A DNA stretch of 64,000 bases from Alnus glutinosa. Taxonomy: Eukaryota; Streptophyta; Magnoliopsida; Fagales; Betulaceae. Below the pieces are notes generated by a model. It saw only the letters and a program-made list of their open reading frames with translations. It did not search any database and was not told the origin of the DNA. The stretch is taken from assembly GCF_958979055.1 (NCBI RefSeq), contig NC_084888.1, positions 10,029,501 to 10,093,500 of the forward strand, given 5' to 3'. Both the position numbers and the translations under genes were made by a program. Below, one piece after another: positions 1 through 12,774 of the stretch (position 1 is the stretch's first letter; each line of letters starts with the position of its first letter).

Positions 1-1385
1 TTGTGATTGCCTTCGCCAGTGGACGTACCTCATATTGAGAGAACCACTTAAATATTGTTGTCGTATGTGATTGATTTAATCTTGGTGTCTTCTTATTTTT
101 CGCATCTTACAGGTATTGGGAAATAGGATAAATTTCCTAACAATGGGGGGTGGCATTGGGGATGAGGTAGAATTTCATTTAGTAAACTGGCACAAGATTT
201 GTACTCCAATAAAGGCAGATGGTTTAGGAGTTTGAAATTTGATTCAATTTAATCGAGCTTTATTGGAAAAGTGGTTGTGGAGGTATGCTTTGGAGCGGGA
301 GGCTTTATGGAGATCGGTGACCAAAGTTAAGTATGTGAGTTTGAGGGGTGGATGGCGTTCAACAAAGGCTGTGGGGACTTATGGTGTGAGTGTCTAGAAA
401 CATATAAGAAGGGGGTGGGATAATTTTTACAATTTTGTGCACTTGAAGGTGGGGGATGGGTATAATGTATGGTTTTGGCATGATTTGTGGTGTGGAGATA
501 GTCCGTTGAAGCTTTGTGATCCAGCTTTGTTCAGTGTTGCTTGATATAAAGACACATGGGTGGTAGATAATTTGTTTGTGTTAGATGGAGTTGCTAACTA
601 GAATTTTGTCTTTAAGCGCTTGCACAGGATTGGGAGGTGCAGATGGTCCTTTCCTTTTTTGCGCGGTTGTATTCTCATCCGATTCGGCATGGAGCGGAGG
701 ACATGTTAGTTTGGAGCCTCTCTAAGAGGGGGCACTTTGAAGTGAAGTCATTCTATAAAGCCTTAGCTAGCCAAGAAGGTTCTTCATTTCCTTGGAAGAG
801 TATTTGACGTGTTAAGGCTCAGTCGCGGGTGTCGTTTTGTGTGTGGACAGCAGCCTTAAAATTTTTTTTGACGCATGACAATCTGCGTAGGCGAAATATC
901 GTGGTGGTTGAGTGGTGATGTATTTGCAAGAATGGAGAATCCATTGACCACCTCTTACTTCACTGTGATGTTGCACGAGATATATGGAGCTATTTTCTTA
1001 TTTTGTTTGGGGTGGAGTGGGTTATGCTGCAATGGGTGCTGGATTTGTTGATTAGCTGGGGCAATTCGTTGGGACGTGCTCAAGTTAAGCAGATTTGGAA
1101 ACAGGTTCCTTTATGTGTAATGTGGGGTCTTGGCGTGAGAGGAATGGTCGACACTTTGAAGATGTAGAAACGCCGGGGTTGGAGTTGCGTCGAAATGTGC
1201 TTAACACTTTATTTTTATGGGTATCGGCTCATCATAGTCCGAGTCGTGTTACTTTTGCAGAGTTTTTAAATTAATGCTCTTCTGTTTCATCCTTTAATGG
1301 GCACTTTTGTGTACTTCCTGTGTACTAGGGTTGCGCCCTTCTGCGCTTTTTTAATGATATGACATTATTTATAAAAGAAAAAGTT
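1..1385 (+). mobile_element. LINE (non-LTR retrotransposon) 3' remnant
   Basis: Broken + strand reading frames match the C-terminal part of plant LINE reverse transcriptases followed by the zf-RVT region. Visible marks are WFWHDLWCGD near 471-500, a Trp-rich stretch near 790-900, the Cys/His cluster CICKNG...HLLLHCD near 918-970, and WRERNGRHFEDVE near 1130-1170. The end carries the tail GTTGCGCCCTTCTGCGC, poly-T and an A-rich terminus near 1330-1382, which recurs in the other LINE copies here. Frameshifts and in-frame stops show it is dead. It lies upstream of, or in an intron of, the AAE19-like gene. Confidence 0.85.
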
Positions 1386-1415
1386 TATTAGGTTTGAGTA
1401 GTATAGGATTTGTAG

Positions 1416-1487
1416 TAATGAGTTGATGGATTCTATCAACATATTACTTTGTAATGAGTTGATGGGATCTGTCAACATATTACTTTC
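1416..1487. repeat. Two-copy 36-bp tandem repeat
   Basis: A 36-bp unit beginning TAATGAGTTGATGG and ending near ATATTACTTT occurs twice in a row, with a few mismatches. It lies just after the LINE tail and before the first visible AAE19 exon. Confidence 0.7.
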
Positions 1488-1904
1488 TCTTTTCCCTTTT
1501 CAATTTTCTTTATGAGGGGGAGAAGGGGTTCTACTATTTTGATGTTGTGAATATATTTTTATGATCATGTGCTTGCTTACAAATAAAGAGAAGGAATATA
1601 TAATGGGAAATTATTTAAGTTCTTCAGTTGATTTAATGTCCATTTTATTCCCGTATTGGTCATCATCATGATAATTATGATCAACATTGTCATCATCATA
1701 TTATTATTTATTTTTGGTTTCTTGGCTTGAGAAGCTAAATTCATTACTGTGTTGTTTTTATCCTAGTTTCTGTTGGTGCATCTTGTCAATATCTTAAGAG
1801 AATTGTTTACTTTGTCTCACAAAAACAAAAGGCACAGCTAATTTGAAGATTGTTGATCTATCTTCTGTTTGTTACCTGGATTGTCTAATTTATTTAACAT
1901 GCAG

Positions 1905-4900
1905 GTGCATAACACACTCTATGTGGCTTCTACCAGTGGCCGTATGACAGCTATATCAACTAAAGTACGGCAGATTTCAATTTCATTAGTTCAGGAGAAT
2001 AGAGTATTTATTTTTCAAGAGGATGCGGTTCAAAATGGGGATTCGATTTGTGGCTTTTGTTTGCAGTTATTGTGTTTGAAATGGAGTCCTTTATGTGGAT
2101 TTAGATTTTTTCCCTGCATCTTAAAGTGAAAAGGGAACTTACGTAAGAAAGAAACAATATTTTCAAAACCTATGAACAAAGTAATATAGTAGGTAAAGTA
2201 AGAAACACACGGTTGCCATTACCATTATTGTTACATGGTTATATCATCATTCTACATGGCCCTTCACCATTACTTTCCCCATTTATCATTGGTACTATCG
2301 TCTTCACCAATGCGATTGCTGCAAAAATTGTTTCTTTAGTGGGAATGCAAAGTAACGATTCATTAAATGGAAGAGAACTATGGAGGACAAGGAGGAAGAG
2401 GTGAATGTGTTCAACCTAGAATTGAAACAAAAGAAGAATTAGAAACGTGTGAAGTATTATACGCCCCTGTCCATGTATAATACCTCACATTTTTTATTTT
2501 TTTTATTTTTTCAGATTTTGTAGTTTTGTTCTTCTTTTTCTCATTAGGGATTTTCTCTTGTATATTTCATGTGTACTAGGGTTGTGCCCCTCTGCCCTTT
2601 TAATGAAATACATTACTTATAAAAGAAGAAGAAGAATAAATGAGAAACCTGTACTCCCAACTAAATCCTACGGGTTCTTTTGCTAAAATTTGCTGTTCTT
2701 TTAGGGGAAAATTTAATTGTATACGTACCTTTGTATGTTTCACATATTACTTGTTTTTAAACTTGTTACATTAAATTAGCTTTGTTCCTAATTCTCTCTT
2801 GAAATTGTAATTTGAAGTGGTTTGTTGATGGTTTACAAATGCAGACTTTACCATTTAATATTTTGTGGCTGCATGAGTTTGAAGTGCCAGTGTTTGGGTC
2901 TCTTGCCATCAATAGTCTGAATGGAAATGGTATGTATGTTTTTCACTCGATTAATGTCCATGTTTTCACTCTTTGTGATCTTTGAAAGTTCCTTCCTGAA
3001 ATTATCTCTGTATAATGTTTTGTATATTTATCTTCTAATTTTTTACTGTTTTTCACTGTAGTTATTTGTTGCTTGGTGGATGGCCATGTTCTCGCATTGG
3101 ATTCAAGTGGATCCATTCTTTGGAAGGTACATTTTTATTCTGTCACCTAATAGAGTTAGCTTTATGTTTATTTTATACTATTATCCTCATTTTGACACCT
3201 ATGTTTGACTGATTTGCTTAATCCACTTGCTTTTCTTTACCCTTAGTCTTCCCATACCTTAAAACCTTCTTGCCCTTGAACTATGTCAATGTCAAAATGT
3301 TTGCCACATCTCTCAGATTCAGCATAAGCGTGCATCAAATTTAAGTTCATTTATTTATTATTTCTCTTAAAATGGGGTGGTTAATTAAAAAACTTTGCCA
3401 CCTGGTTCACAGACCATGAGATATGAGGTAGCCGTTGATTTTTTTTTTCTTCTTTTTAATTTTTAATTTTTATTTTTTATCTACACTCTCCTCTTATGGT
3501 CTCAATAGACACAACCAATAATAATACAAAAAAAGGGTCTCAATAGACATAATAATGTCCTCTTCTCTATTTATTTATTTGTTTTTGTTTTTGGCATACC
3601 ATCCTCATTACTTCAAACTAGTGATAAGTGCTTTTTCTTTATTTGTTAATGACAATAGACCTTTCTGCTTTAAATGAAGGTTTACTGATATAAGGAATTG
3701 CAAAAATACAGGTTGTTGACCCACGCGACATAGACTTTTCATATGTTACTGTATTTTAACTGTCATATGTTCTATATATACAAACTAAATACTTTGTTCT
3801 GCTATTTTTTATTGCTATCTTTATGTGGTTAATCATAGCTCGGCATTGCGATATTTGCATGTTTGGTGTATGTGCAAATCTGAGAGTTAAGTGAATGTAT
3901 TTCTTACTAATTCCATTTGACGATAATCAAGATTTAGTGTGGCGTGAAATGAAAAGAAAAGTACATAAGCATTTTCCTAAAGAAGCAATGGTACATGAGT
4001 AATTTCTACGTATTATTAGACATTATCCAAATCAAGTAACATTGTCTTATCGGCAACACTCCAATGTAATTGTTTCTAGAAGTGATACTTCCTCATTTTC
4101 AGCTTTAAGGAGACTTCTCTAATTTTCCAAACACAATTTTCAAATTGGAAAACACTTCCATGTGTAATAACCAATCATCAGCGTAGTCTATCTCTAGCAC
4201 GACATCTATCAGGAGTTATTAAATCAGATCTAAAGAAATGGAACTTATCTGTTCTGCTTCACAGTTACATTGTCGTGACATGCATGTTGCATTTTATGCA
4301 TGATCCTTTAATCCTTTACCAACAAATGACTTCGTTCTTCAGTACAGAACTGGTGGTCCAATATTTGCTGGACCGTGCATATCTGCTGCTTTTCCTTCTC
4401 AGGTACATCATTTTCTTCAAGGAAGTAATGGTCTTTTTTTTGAAGTATTTATTGTGAAGTTCATCTTCCAACTTCTCCCCCCCCCCCCCCCCCCCTTCCC
4501 CTTCCCCTTCCCCTTCCCCTTCTATGCAGCCGTGGAATAAGGGTCAAGTTTCTGCCTGTACGTTGATTTTCAGTCATGAGCTATCTTTACATGTGTGGGG
4601 CGGCTGTCATTCGATGTCCGATTGAAGCAAAACCTTGATGGTTTAAACCTTATGTTAATTACCTTAGAGTTAAAATTAGTTTTGAAATTAACATTGTTAA
4701 TGAGTTATGAACATTTTATGTGCAAGGGAAGATTGTGTTTGATCTGGAGTATCCTAGAATATCTAATAGAATGTATAATCTTGTATTGGGTATTAAGTCT
4801 TTGTTTACTAGTCAAATTAAGAGTCTTAGTCTTAATTCTAGTAGGTTAAATAAGATTCGATGATATATATATGCAGCTTTGTAGCGCATTTGTTTTGGGT

Positions 4901-5031
4901 GCAAAATGTCACATGTTCAAATCCTGTCTTCCCTATCTATTACTTATCTTAGGAGCCGTATTAGGTTCAAATCCTGTCTTCCCTACCTGTTACTTATCTT
5001 ATGAGCTGTAACAAGGGATTAATTGAAATTG

Positions 5032-5098
<67 letters not shown>

Positions 5099-8000
5099 TT
5101 TTGATAATGCAATCGTGTGTTTGTGTCATTGAAGACATGCGTGCCAAGAGTGTTCTTTTTATCTCTTCTATCGCTTCATGGTCAATGCACACTGGTTCTG
5201 TTCACAGCCTCTGAACACACAAACTCCTCTTTTCTCCTTTCTTTGTGATCTCAATCAAGCTCTTTTCTTTACTTATCAAACCCTTCAAACCGTACATATA
5301 TTCCCTGACCATGTAGCGACGACTTAATCATAGAAACACAAACCTTAGAAACCCTGATTTCGCTGCTGCCCAGAATTTGTTGAACCTGTCATTATCTGTT
5401 TCAGCCCCTTCGTCTCTTAAATCTGATCTTTCCAAGCCATATTCCAAAGTAGAAACCCTTTACACATAGCCCTAATATTCTTAAACCTACATCCATAAAT
5501 TCTCCTAATTTTAGGTCCACCACAAGCATACATAGGTTGTCCCTGCCCTGTCCTATGTCAACCCCCTTTCCCATGCTTTTTATTAATGGAGTGAGAAAGC
5601 ACGTTGAAGTAGACATTGGTCATATTGTAACTCGTGCTGTCAAAGTAGCACATCTAATGACGATTCCTCTTGCCGATATTGTCTTTTCTATTATGGTAAA
5701 AGATGTACTAGAAATGTGGCTTTGGAAGATTTCTCATTGTAATGTGGAATATTTGATGTTAATAAGCTCTAGCTCAAATGAAACTTTCTCATATAAGAAC
5801 AAGGTGAAGGATTAGGTTGTGGGTTCAAAATTCACTGGGTACATGTGTAACTTACCAAATTGAAGAAAAAAGAAATTGTTCAATATCTAGTTGGCCACGT
5901 TAGTGAATATTCTCACCACTATTATGGGGGTGGCCAAACCACCCTTAAGGCCCCTTGGGGGGAGGTTTAGCCACCCTAGATTCGAACGCTGTGGGTGGCA
6001 TGAGAGTGGTTTGGCCACCTCCATAATCAACTGCTGGGGGTGACTGAACCCCTCCGATGGCTATGGGGGTTGTTCGGCCAAACCACCCCCTTTGGCCGAT
6101 GGGGGTGATCAGCCACCCCAGTGCCAACCCAAACCTTTTTTCTTCTTTTTTTTTTTTTTTTAAATTTGAAATTTTAATTACTTTTTTAGAGTAAATTTGT
6201 AATTTCATTATGTCGCTATCAGAAAAATGGTTGGAATTTGTATGGAGGGAGTTAGTTGTCACTTTTGAAACCTTAGGGAGTTATTTCTCACTACCTCAAA
6301 CCATGCCACAAACGGTGCTGGATTTGTTGACTACTTGGGGTGCGTTTTTTGGGCATGGCCTAGCTAAAAAAGTTTGGCGGTTAGTTCCTCACTGTGTTTT
6401 GTGGAGCATTTGGCGGGAGCGGAATGCGAGGCTATTTGAAGATGTAGAGACTGTAATGGTAGTGTTAAGGAAGCGTGTGCTTAACACACTTTATCTTTGG
6501 ATAGCGTCCCGTCTTTGCCACCTAGGTGTTTTTACTTTTGTAGACTTTCTAAATTTATTAGCTGTTCCTTCTTTTTAGGGGCACTCTTGTATACTTCCCG
6601 TGTATTAGGGTTGCGCCCCTCTGCGCTTTATTTGAATTTGAAATTACTTATAAAAAAAAAAAAACAAGTGCTCCAAGCAAACGAGAGAAGGAAAAGTAGA
6701 AGAAAGAGTATTGAGAGGAGAGTTCTTTTTTTTTTTTTTTTTTTGTCTAAAGGAGAACTAAGATGCGGTTAGGGTGAAGAGTAAAAACTATATGTATTAG
6801 GAGGGGTTGTGTCAGGTGTGGTCAGAAAATCGACCCTATAAACCCGACTTCCGACTTGAATATAGTCGAAAATCAATAACTTTACCCGACCCCCGAACTG
6901 CTTGTGACACTCGAAAAAGTTAGTCTCACATTTGGAAGATGAATTGTCCACATGAGTGGGTGAATTATAAAGGAGCTCATGGGTTCCAAGTTCAACATTA
7001 GTTCTTTACTTGGTGAGATTGAGTTTTATAAGTGATTATAGGAAGTTTAAATTGCAACTTGACTAATTCTTGTGGAGTGATAGCACATATTTGACTAACT
7101 CTTTTCTTGAGTCGTTATAAATGGTATCAAAGCAACCTAGTAATATCATGTGACATGAACTCTAATGAGGACGTTAGGGATTTGAGTGGAGGAGATTGTA
7201 AGATCCCAAAAAGTTAGTTTCATATTGGGAAGATAAATTGCCTACATAGAGTGGGTGGATTATAAAAGAGCTCATGGGTGCTAAGTCCCATATTAGTTTC
7301 TTCCTAGGTGAGACTAGGCTTATAACTAATTTTAGGGAGCTCTAATTACAACTTGACTAATCATTTTGAAGTAATAATGCATATGTGGTTAACCCTTTCC
7401 TTGGGTTGTTATACTGCCCCACTTGAAAACCGATCGGTTTGGTTGGTTTCACTTTTGGTAACCCCTACTCTATAATATTTTCATTAACACTTCTAATTAT
7501 GATAATTTCTAAGTTCAAATATAAGTAGCAGTCTGTTCAAGAATTGAAAATGGAGAAAAAAAAAAGAAAAAAGAAAAATTGATAAGAAAGAAAGAAAGAA
7601 AAAAGCATAATGTTTGTGCATATCTTGATATTTTAAGATTGGTCTACAAAGAAAATCTCATTAATAATAGATTTGGTTTAAATACTTCACCATATAACTG
7701 CACATTGTTATAATTGTCTTGCACATTTTAATTCAGGACTTTTCTTTACTAGTTAATCAACAAAAGCATCTCAGAGGTACAGAAGCTGAAATCCTGCGTA
7801 ATTTGCCCTAGTATCATAAAGTTCAGGCACGTCTTGATATTTTAAGACTGCTCGTGAAGAAAATCACATATAAAATATTTGGAATGAGCAGGTCACTTTG
7901 TACTTACACTTCATTATGTATTTCCTGCACATTGAGTTTGGACATCATCACTAATGACATAAGATTGATGAACCATGTTGATGAGTAAAACTTTTGTTAA

Positions 8001-9065
8001 ATTTACCTATTGTCTTGTTTTGTTTGTTATTCTGCAGGGGCTTATATGTTCCAGAGATGGAGGCATCTATTCACTTGAACTGGTAAATTCCAGTAATTAT
8101 CCTGTACCCAAATGTGAAAATAAATAGTTTTTGATCTTCTGTAATGACTGATTTCTTAACCTTATGCTTGAACCAACAGCTTGATCTCTTTTAATTAGCT
8201 ACTTTGTTTACCGAGTAATCTGATAATTGTCTATGTTTTTACAGGGATTTAATTGTATGATGTGTTGTTTTGAATTCCATGTCTGTCTAGATGGCAAGCA
8301 AGGGTTCTTTTACATCTAATTGGATTGATGATCAATTAATGTCTTTCAAAACCCTTCATACTTACTCAAAGGCTTGATTGATGATCATTTGTTATCCAAT
8401 AGAAAAAAGATCTACCTAGGATTTTATGTATCTGTTCTCTTGCCCAAATAGTATCTTGGGGCAAGGAGATTTTGTATGTGTTGGAGACAAATATGGTCAA
8501 GAATAACTGTTTATTACTACATTAAGAAGACATTATAAGTAAAAGATAGTTGCAGCATAAATCTTAGCACTTTTTAAAGAAACAAGTACAAAGGAAACTA
8601 TCAAATTACTCTTTCAGCTGATTACTGCATATTGAATGCTGGTGGAATTCATTCCAGGAAAAGGGAGATCTACTCTGGGAATACAATATTGGAGATCCGA
8701 TTACTGCGTCTGCTTATGTCGACGAGCACTTGCAGTTGATATCTTGTCCCTCCCTTTTATCTGACAGGTAGGGAAAAAGTACGAACTTATCAGAAAATCT
8801 ACACACACTAATGATCATTTATACATTTCTCCTTGATATTTTTAGGTTGATTTGCGTCTGTTCCAGTTCTGGGAGCATACGTATACTTCGAGTTATCAAC
8901 AGACAGGAGAGTGAAACAGGAATAAACGTAGAGGAATTTGCAAGGTTGGATCTCCAGGGAGATGTATTCTCATCACCTGTCATGATTGGTGGCAGAGTTT
9001 TTGTTGGATGCAGGGATGATTATGTGCACTGCATTAACCTTGAAATTCAAGGTCTATGGGAATAA
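1905..9065 (+). CDS. AAE19: Acyl-activating enzyme 19-like, C-terminal beta-propeller exons (5' partial)
   Basis: Seven exons join in frame: 1905-1964, 2845-2929, 3062-3126, 4343-4402, 8038-8082, 8658-8767 and 8846-9065 (TAA stop). Each intron begins GT and ends AG, and phases match across every join. The joined product has PQQ/beta-propeller blades, e.g. [61 protein letters not shown] and the final [16 protein letters not shown]. This is the C-terminal propeller of plant acyl-activating enzyme 19, related to animal AASDH. In that family an N-terminal AMP-binding adenylation domain and a carrier domain precede it; these would lie left of the window. The 4403-8037 intron is 3.6 kb and full of repeats. 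The family call rests on remembered motifs, so 'AASDH/AAE19-type' is firmer than exact orthology. Confidence 0.8.
2562..2635 (+). mobile_element. Very short LINE 3' end
   Basis: Only the 3' tail survives: GTGTACTAGGGTTGTGCCCC, CTGCCC, TTTTAATGAAAT and ACTTATAAAAGAAGAAG. It matches the tails at about 1330-1382 and 6590-6662, so it is an extreme 5'-truncated insertion in an AAE19 intron. Confidence 0.7.
4477..4521. repeat. Poly-C tract plus (CCCCTT)n
   Basis: About 19 C residues run directly into four copies of CCCCTT-type hexanucleotide, within an AAE19 intron shortly after exon 4343-4402. Confidence 0.9.
4903..5012 (+). repeat. Tandem duplication with tRNA B-box-like motif
   Basis: GTTCAAATCCTGTCTTCCCT followed by TTACTTATCTTA and a GAGC block occurs twice about 50 bp apart. 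GTTCAAATCCTG resembles a pol III B box, so this may be a rearranged SINE end. It lies just before the TA microsatellite. Confidence 0.45.
5035..5095. repeat. (TA)n microsatellite, about 30 units
   Basis: Uninterrupted TA dinucleotide run in the long AAE19 intron. Confidence 0.95.
5768..5866 (+). mobile_element. tRNA-derived SINE-like sequence
   Basis: CTAGCTCAAATGAAACTT resembles a pol III A box, and about 50 bp downstream GTGGGTTCAAAATTC resembles a B box, followed by CACTGGGTACATGTGTAACT. This spacing is typical of plant tRNA-like SINE heads. The call rests on the two boxes alone. Confidence 0.5.
5918..6125. mobile_element. GC-rich MITE-like core with GGGTGGCCA palindromes
   Basis: A dense set of inverted GGGTGGCCA / TGGCCACCC-type words in an AT-rich intron, flanked by poly-T and AT-rich arms. 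The same vocabulary occurs inside the elements at 55823-56430, 59562-60422 and 60486-61003, suggesting related non-autonomous element cores. Clear terminal repeats were not found for this copy, and the open frames through it look incidental. Confidence 0.45.
6195..6662 (+). mobile_element. 5'-truncated LINE remnant
   Basis: The + strand frame ends like the LINE at 1-1385: [33 protein letters not shown] and [12 protein letters not shown], which is the region after the zf-RVT domain. The 3' tail GGGTTGCGCCCCTCTGCGC is followed by a poly-A run near 6650-6664. It sits in the AAE19 long intron. Confidence 0.8.
6903..7413 (+). mobile_element. Complete SMART/TRIM miniature LTR retrotransposon
   Basis: Two direct LTRs of equal length, 6903-7119 and 7197-7413 (217 bp each), share long blocks such as AAAAAGTTAGT, AGCTCATGGGT and CAACTTGACTAAT. 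A primer-binding site complementary to initiator tRNA-Met (TGGTATCAAAGC) starts at 7122. The purine-rich stretch GAGTGGAGGAGAT lies just before the 3' LTR. The internal region is only about 77 bp and cannot code for protein. Flanks CTGCT and CTGCC form a 5-bp target-site duplication with one change. This matches the SMART/TRIM class, which moves with proteins from other elements. Confidence 0.88.
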
Positions 9066-9639
9066 TAGAGCTTATATGTGGCTGGATTTTGTTATCAACC
9101 ACAAGCTGTCACCATATCATCGTGGTGCCATCATGATGTAATTCTTTGTGTAAATGACCACAATTACGATAAATAATACAAATCAATTACACACAAGAAC
9201 ATTGGAACTTACGCTGTTGATCACGAAGAAATTTACTAATAAAAAATGGGATACAAAAATAGTGAAGAGAACTATTAAAAATTCTAAGTCTCAATACACT
9301 AATATCACATTCTTACATGACAGAAATTTCTTTTACACAGCAAAAGATTTTGCAGCTCATGCTAAAATACCTTATTACGTGGAGGTTCATACTCTTTTTT
9401 TTCTCCTCGTGCTCATGCTAAAATACCTTGTTATGCAGGAGCTTAAACTCTTTTTTCTCCTTGTTCTACCGGTGTGTAACCATAGTAGTCTCTATTTGCC
9501 AGTAGCACAATATAGGCTTAGACGGTGAGAACAACATACGTTCTTTTAAGTTCGACTGAACCATAGTTTGACCTAGTTTCATTAGGGCATCAGTGAAACT
9601 TATAACGGCTAATATTAATAGGATTGATGATTTCCATTT
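9066..9639. other. AAE19 downstream intergenic sequence
   Basis: AT-rich sequence after the AAE19 stop codon, with a short imperfect repeat of a CTCATGCTAAAATACCTT motif near 9360-9430. No supported gene is seen. Confidence 0.5.
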
Positions 9640-9715
9640 TGAGAGTCGAACTCTCACCCTATTATATGTCGAATCACTTTGGGTTTCTTGAGGCCATTGA
9701 ACCACTACCATTGAT
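9640..9715 (-). mobile_element. tRNA-like SINE head
   Basis: On the - strand TAGTGGTTCAATGGCC (A-box-like) is followed about 40 nt later by GAGAGTTCGACTCTC (B-box-like), the layout of a tRNA-derived SINE promoter. Not a functional tRNA: no complete cloverleaf could be drawn. Confidence 0.55.
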
Positions 9716-9822
9716 AATTTAAAAGACTTCCTCTTTGTTGTACAACTTATGCAACTATTCTCTTTGATTCCTCAAAAGAGTTAAAACCCCCTCTTTTATA
9801 GGAGGTAAGAGTCGGCGAAACA

Positions 9823-10148
9823 TGGTACCGTTTGACAATCTCTTCTCATCTCCTTTCCATATCTTCACTTCTCTCAGAAAACATCAATTTCAAAACATTC
9901 TAACTTTTTTATTTTATTTTATAAATTTTTTTTATATCACATCAACACTTTTTTATTACTATTCAAATAAAAAACTCATTACAATACGAATTTTTTTCAC
10001 TTTTCCATACAAATTATTTTTACTTTATATCACATAATCACTTCTTACTACTACAAAAAGAAAAAAAAAAAAGAAAAAAGAAAAAAGAAAAAAGAAAAAA
10101 GAAAAAAGATCACCTCAAATATGGGGGAAGGGATTGTCAAATGGGGCC
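9823..10148. mobile_element. MITE candidate, about 325 bp
   Basis: Ends are inverted: GTTTGACAATCTCTTC at the left and GAAGGGATTGTCAAATGG at the right, with GGTACC/GGGGCC outside. The AT-rich interior ends in an (AAAAAG)n run at about 10058-10108. A similar AT-rich interior occurs at about 43720-43870. No convincing target-site duplication was found. Confidence 0.55.
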
Positions 10149-12774
10149 AAAGACTCCTGCTTGGAGAGGAAAAAACAAAAAATCATGGGTCCCACCGAAT
10201 TGATAGATTCATTTCACTCATGTCAACAAATCTCCACCTAGACTTGAATCCCATCAAGTATCATAATACGAATCTTTCTTTATATGTCTTCTCTAAAGCC
10301 CCTAAATGTAATGACAATCTACAAGTACCATTCAAATTCAAGCATTTCTTGAACTTGAGTATGAGGCATGGTTTAGCCATAACACCACATTTCTCTACAA
10401 ATCCCATTGAGCACAAAGTTTTTTTAGTTAACTTTTAGCTTCCGAAAGACTCATTTGCACCCTTAGCCTTCTTTTTCTTGAGCAATTCTATCAACTCTCA
10501 AGTTTTGCTTTTCTCTAGCGATTCAACCTCTCTATTTCAACAACTTTGGTAGAATTGTCATTTCAGCATTTTGTTCGACCTTATCATGAGGCAGGACTCT
10601 TCCTCAATTTAAAGTTGTCTTGTGAAGACCTTGTAGAATGAGATCATCACCCTTCCTCTTTGGATGTAATCTTTCCATGTTGGTGTTAGTTTGGAAATGA
10701 TAGCGCCAACTTGAAGAATTTAATTGTTGGGCAATTAGTTGTGAAAACTTAAGCATACATTAGTATATATGATTTAGATACCAAATTCATGTCATCAAGT
10801 CGTCAACTACATTTTTCTAGTCTTTTTGACTTCAATCAATTGAAACATCTTTCATTTGCCTACCTCTTGACTTCATCTAAATTTTCTAAATAGTTGCAAC
10901 CATAATTATAAATCCATAAAATGAGAACTTTTACCTTTCAGGAACCTAGGCCGTAAGCTTTTTAAATTTCTATATTTTGCATGCACATAAAGGGAGATAA
11001 TAACGTCGGAATTGTTTTTATTTAGTTGTTTATCTCAAATCTGCTTCTGGTCTCCTAATCAACACCCACCTCACCCAACTACCAGCCAGAACGCCACCTA
11101 AGTCATTCTCAAATTTCTTATTTAGATTATGAGTAATCACACAAATTTGTCACACTGGCGTGAGGTGTCACATGTTTTAAGTGGTTTTTTTTTTTTTTTT
11201 TTTAAGGTAGCTAATATAAAAAGCTACTCAAAGCATATCACGTCAATCGGTATTACATAAATATGATAAATATGTATAAAGAGTAGCATTACTCATGGTA
11301 TATTATTGTCTTAGCAAGGTATTAGGGTATGATTTGAGTGTGCAATGAAACTGAAACGGATTTGATTTAAGCTTTGGTCTTTCATTTCTTACTCCCACAG
11401 CCCATTTCAGTCACTAATGTTGGACTGGGCTTACACTTCTGAACTAGTTTTGGTTTGAATTTGTGCGAGTGCTTTCTACAGTCTTTTTAACAAAAGTAAT
11501 GCTATATATTACATTTTTATCTCAAAAAAATATTTATTGTTTCATAACTTTTGGCAGGTCACTCGGTGAACTAGTGTCAGCAAGTTAGCCACCACGAGTT
11601 CCTCGGACTGAAATTCATCATTTTTTATTTTTTAATATTTTCTTTTTAATTAAGAACAATATAACAATCGAGGAAAGAAAAACTTTTCTTAAAAATTAGC
11701 GTTCTAACATCTAAAAGAGGATATAAATGTTTTAGAAAATATTTTTTACGGGAGAAGATGAGATTAACTTCATGTTGCAACCCTCATCATCGCAAGTTGC
11801 TTAGTTGGGCTAGTTTCATAGATTAGCATTCACAATCACGTCACACTATTTTTACTTCTGTTCAAAATTGTAATATGAAAACCCCAAACGAAAATGATAA
11901 TTCTTCGGATCACATAACTTGCTTTGTATTAAAAAAAGCTCTGATTGAAGTTGTTGCTCAGAAGCTTCATTGCGTATTGACATGCGCATATGTTAGCATT
12001 ACCCAGCGGGATGAAATTTCCTATAAATTGGGATGAAGAAATTCTTTAACCCAATTCTAAATGTGACACGTCCCTTGAAAATATGAGAATCACATATTTT
12101 TCTGTCCTTACCAAAAAGGCACCGAATAGGATTTAATGTTGTTGCATTTAACGGTGTAAATGATGCCACATCATTTAAACTTTTTGAATAACGTGCCATA
12201 TTTATCACGTGACATCATTTGCACTGTTAGATACAACGATAATAAATCTTAAAAATGAAATGACTCTTCTCTATTTCACTTGAAATGTGGTCTTATCAAG
12301 CAATGCATTAATTCATTCTTTATTTTCATTGTCTTACATGAACGACCAATAAGTTATCGTCCACTAGTTTCCCCATACTAATTGATTATCCCAAACATAT
12401 ATAAGCAATGTTCCCTAAAGATATATGAACAGATTCAGAAGAGAAGCACTTGATAATTGTTCCCCTAAAGATATAAACGATAAATACACTTGAATAACTA
12501 TAGAACTAAAGAAAGGATTTGAGAATTGTTTGGCTAACTTATAGCTGTATATGGGTGCATAAGAAACAATAGATTCATGTATCACTAACAAAGGACTGAA
12601 GTTTTGGTTTCAGTTAACCGGTAGAAATGAGATGTCACATCAAACTGGTTCATCAACATGAGTTTGTTCCATGTATGTATTCATTAAAAAAAAATAAAAT
12701 TGAGTTTGTTCCATGTGTGTGTAGGAGAGATAAAGAGAGTTCCAAGCGCAAACAGATGGCAGGAGATAACTTAC
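10149..12774. other. Intergenic region without a recognised gene
   Basis: Holds short, uninterpretable open frames. Around 10200-10700 both strands are unusually low in stops and could derive from a decayed retroelement, but no diagnostic motif is visible. The rest is AT-rich, with a poly-T at about 11187-11204. Confidence 0.4.

Noticed and set aside
9640-9715. Functional tRNA gene
   Set aside because: A- and B-box-like motifs exist, but no complete cloverleaf or acceptor stem can be drawn; a SINE head is more likely.
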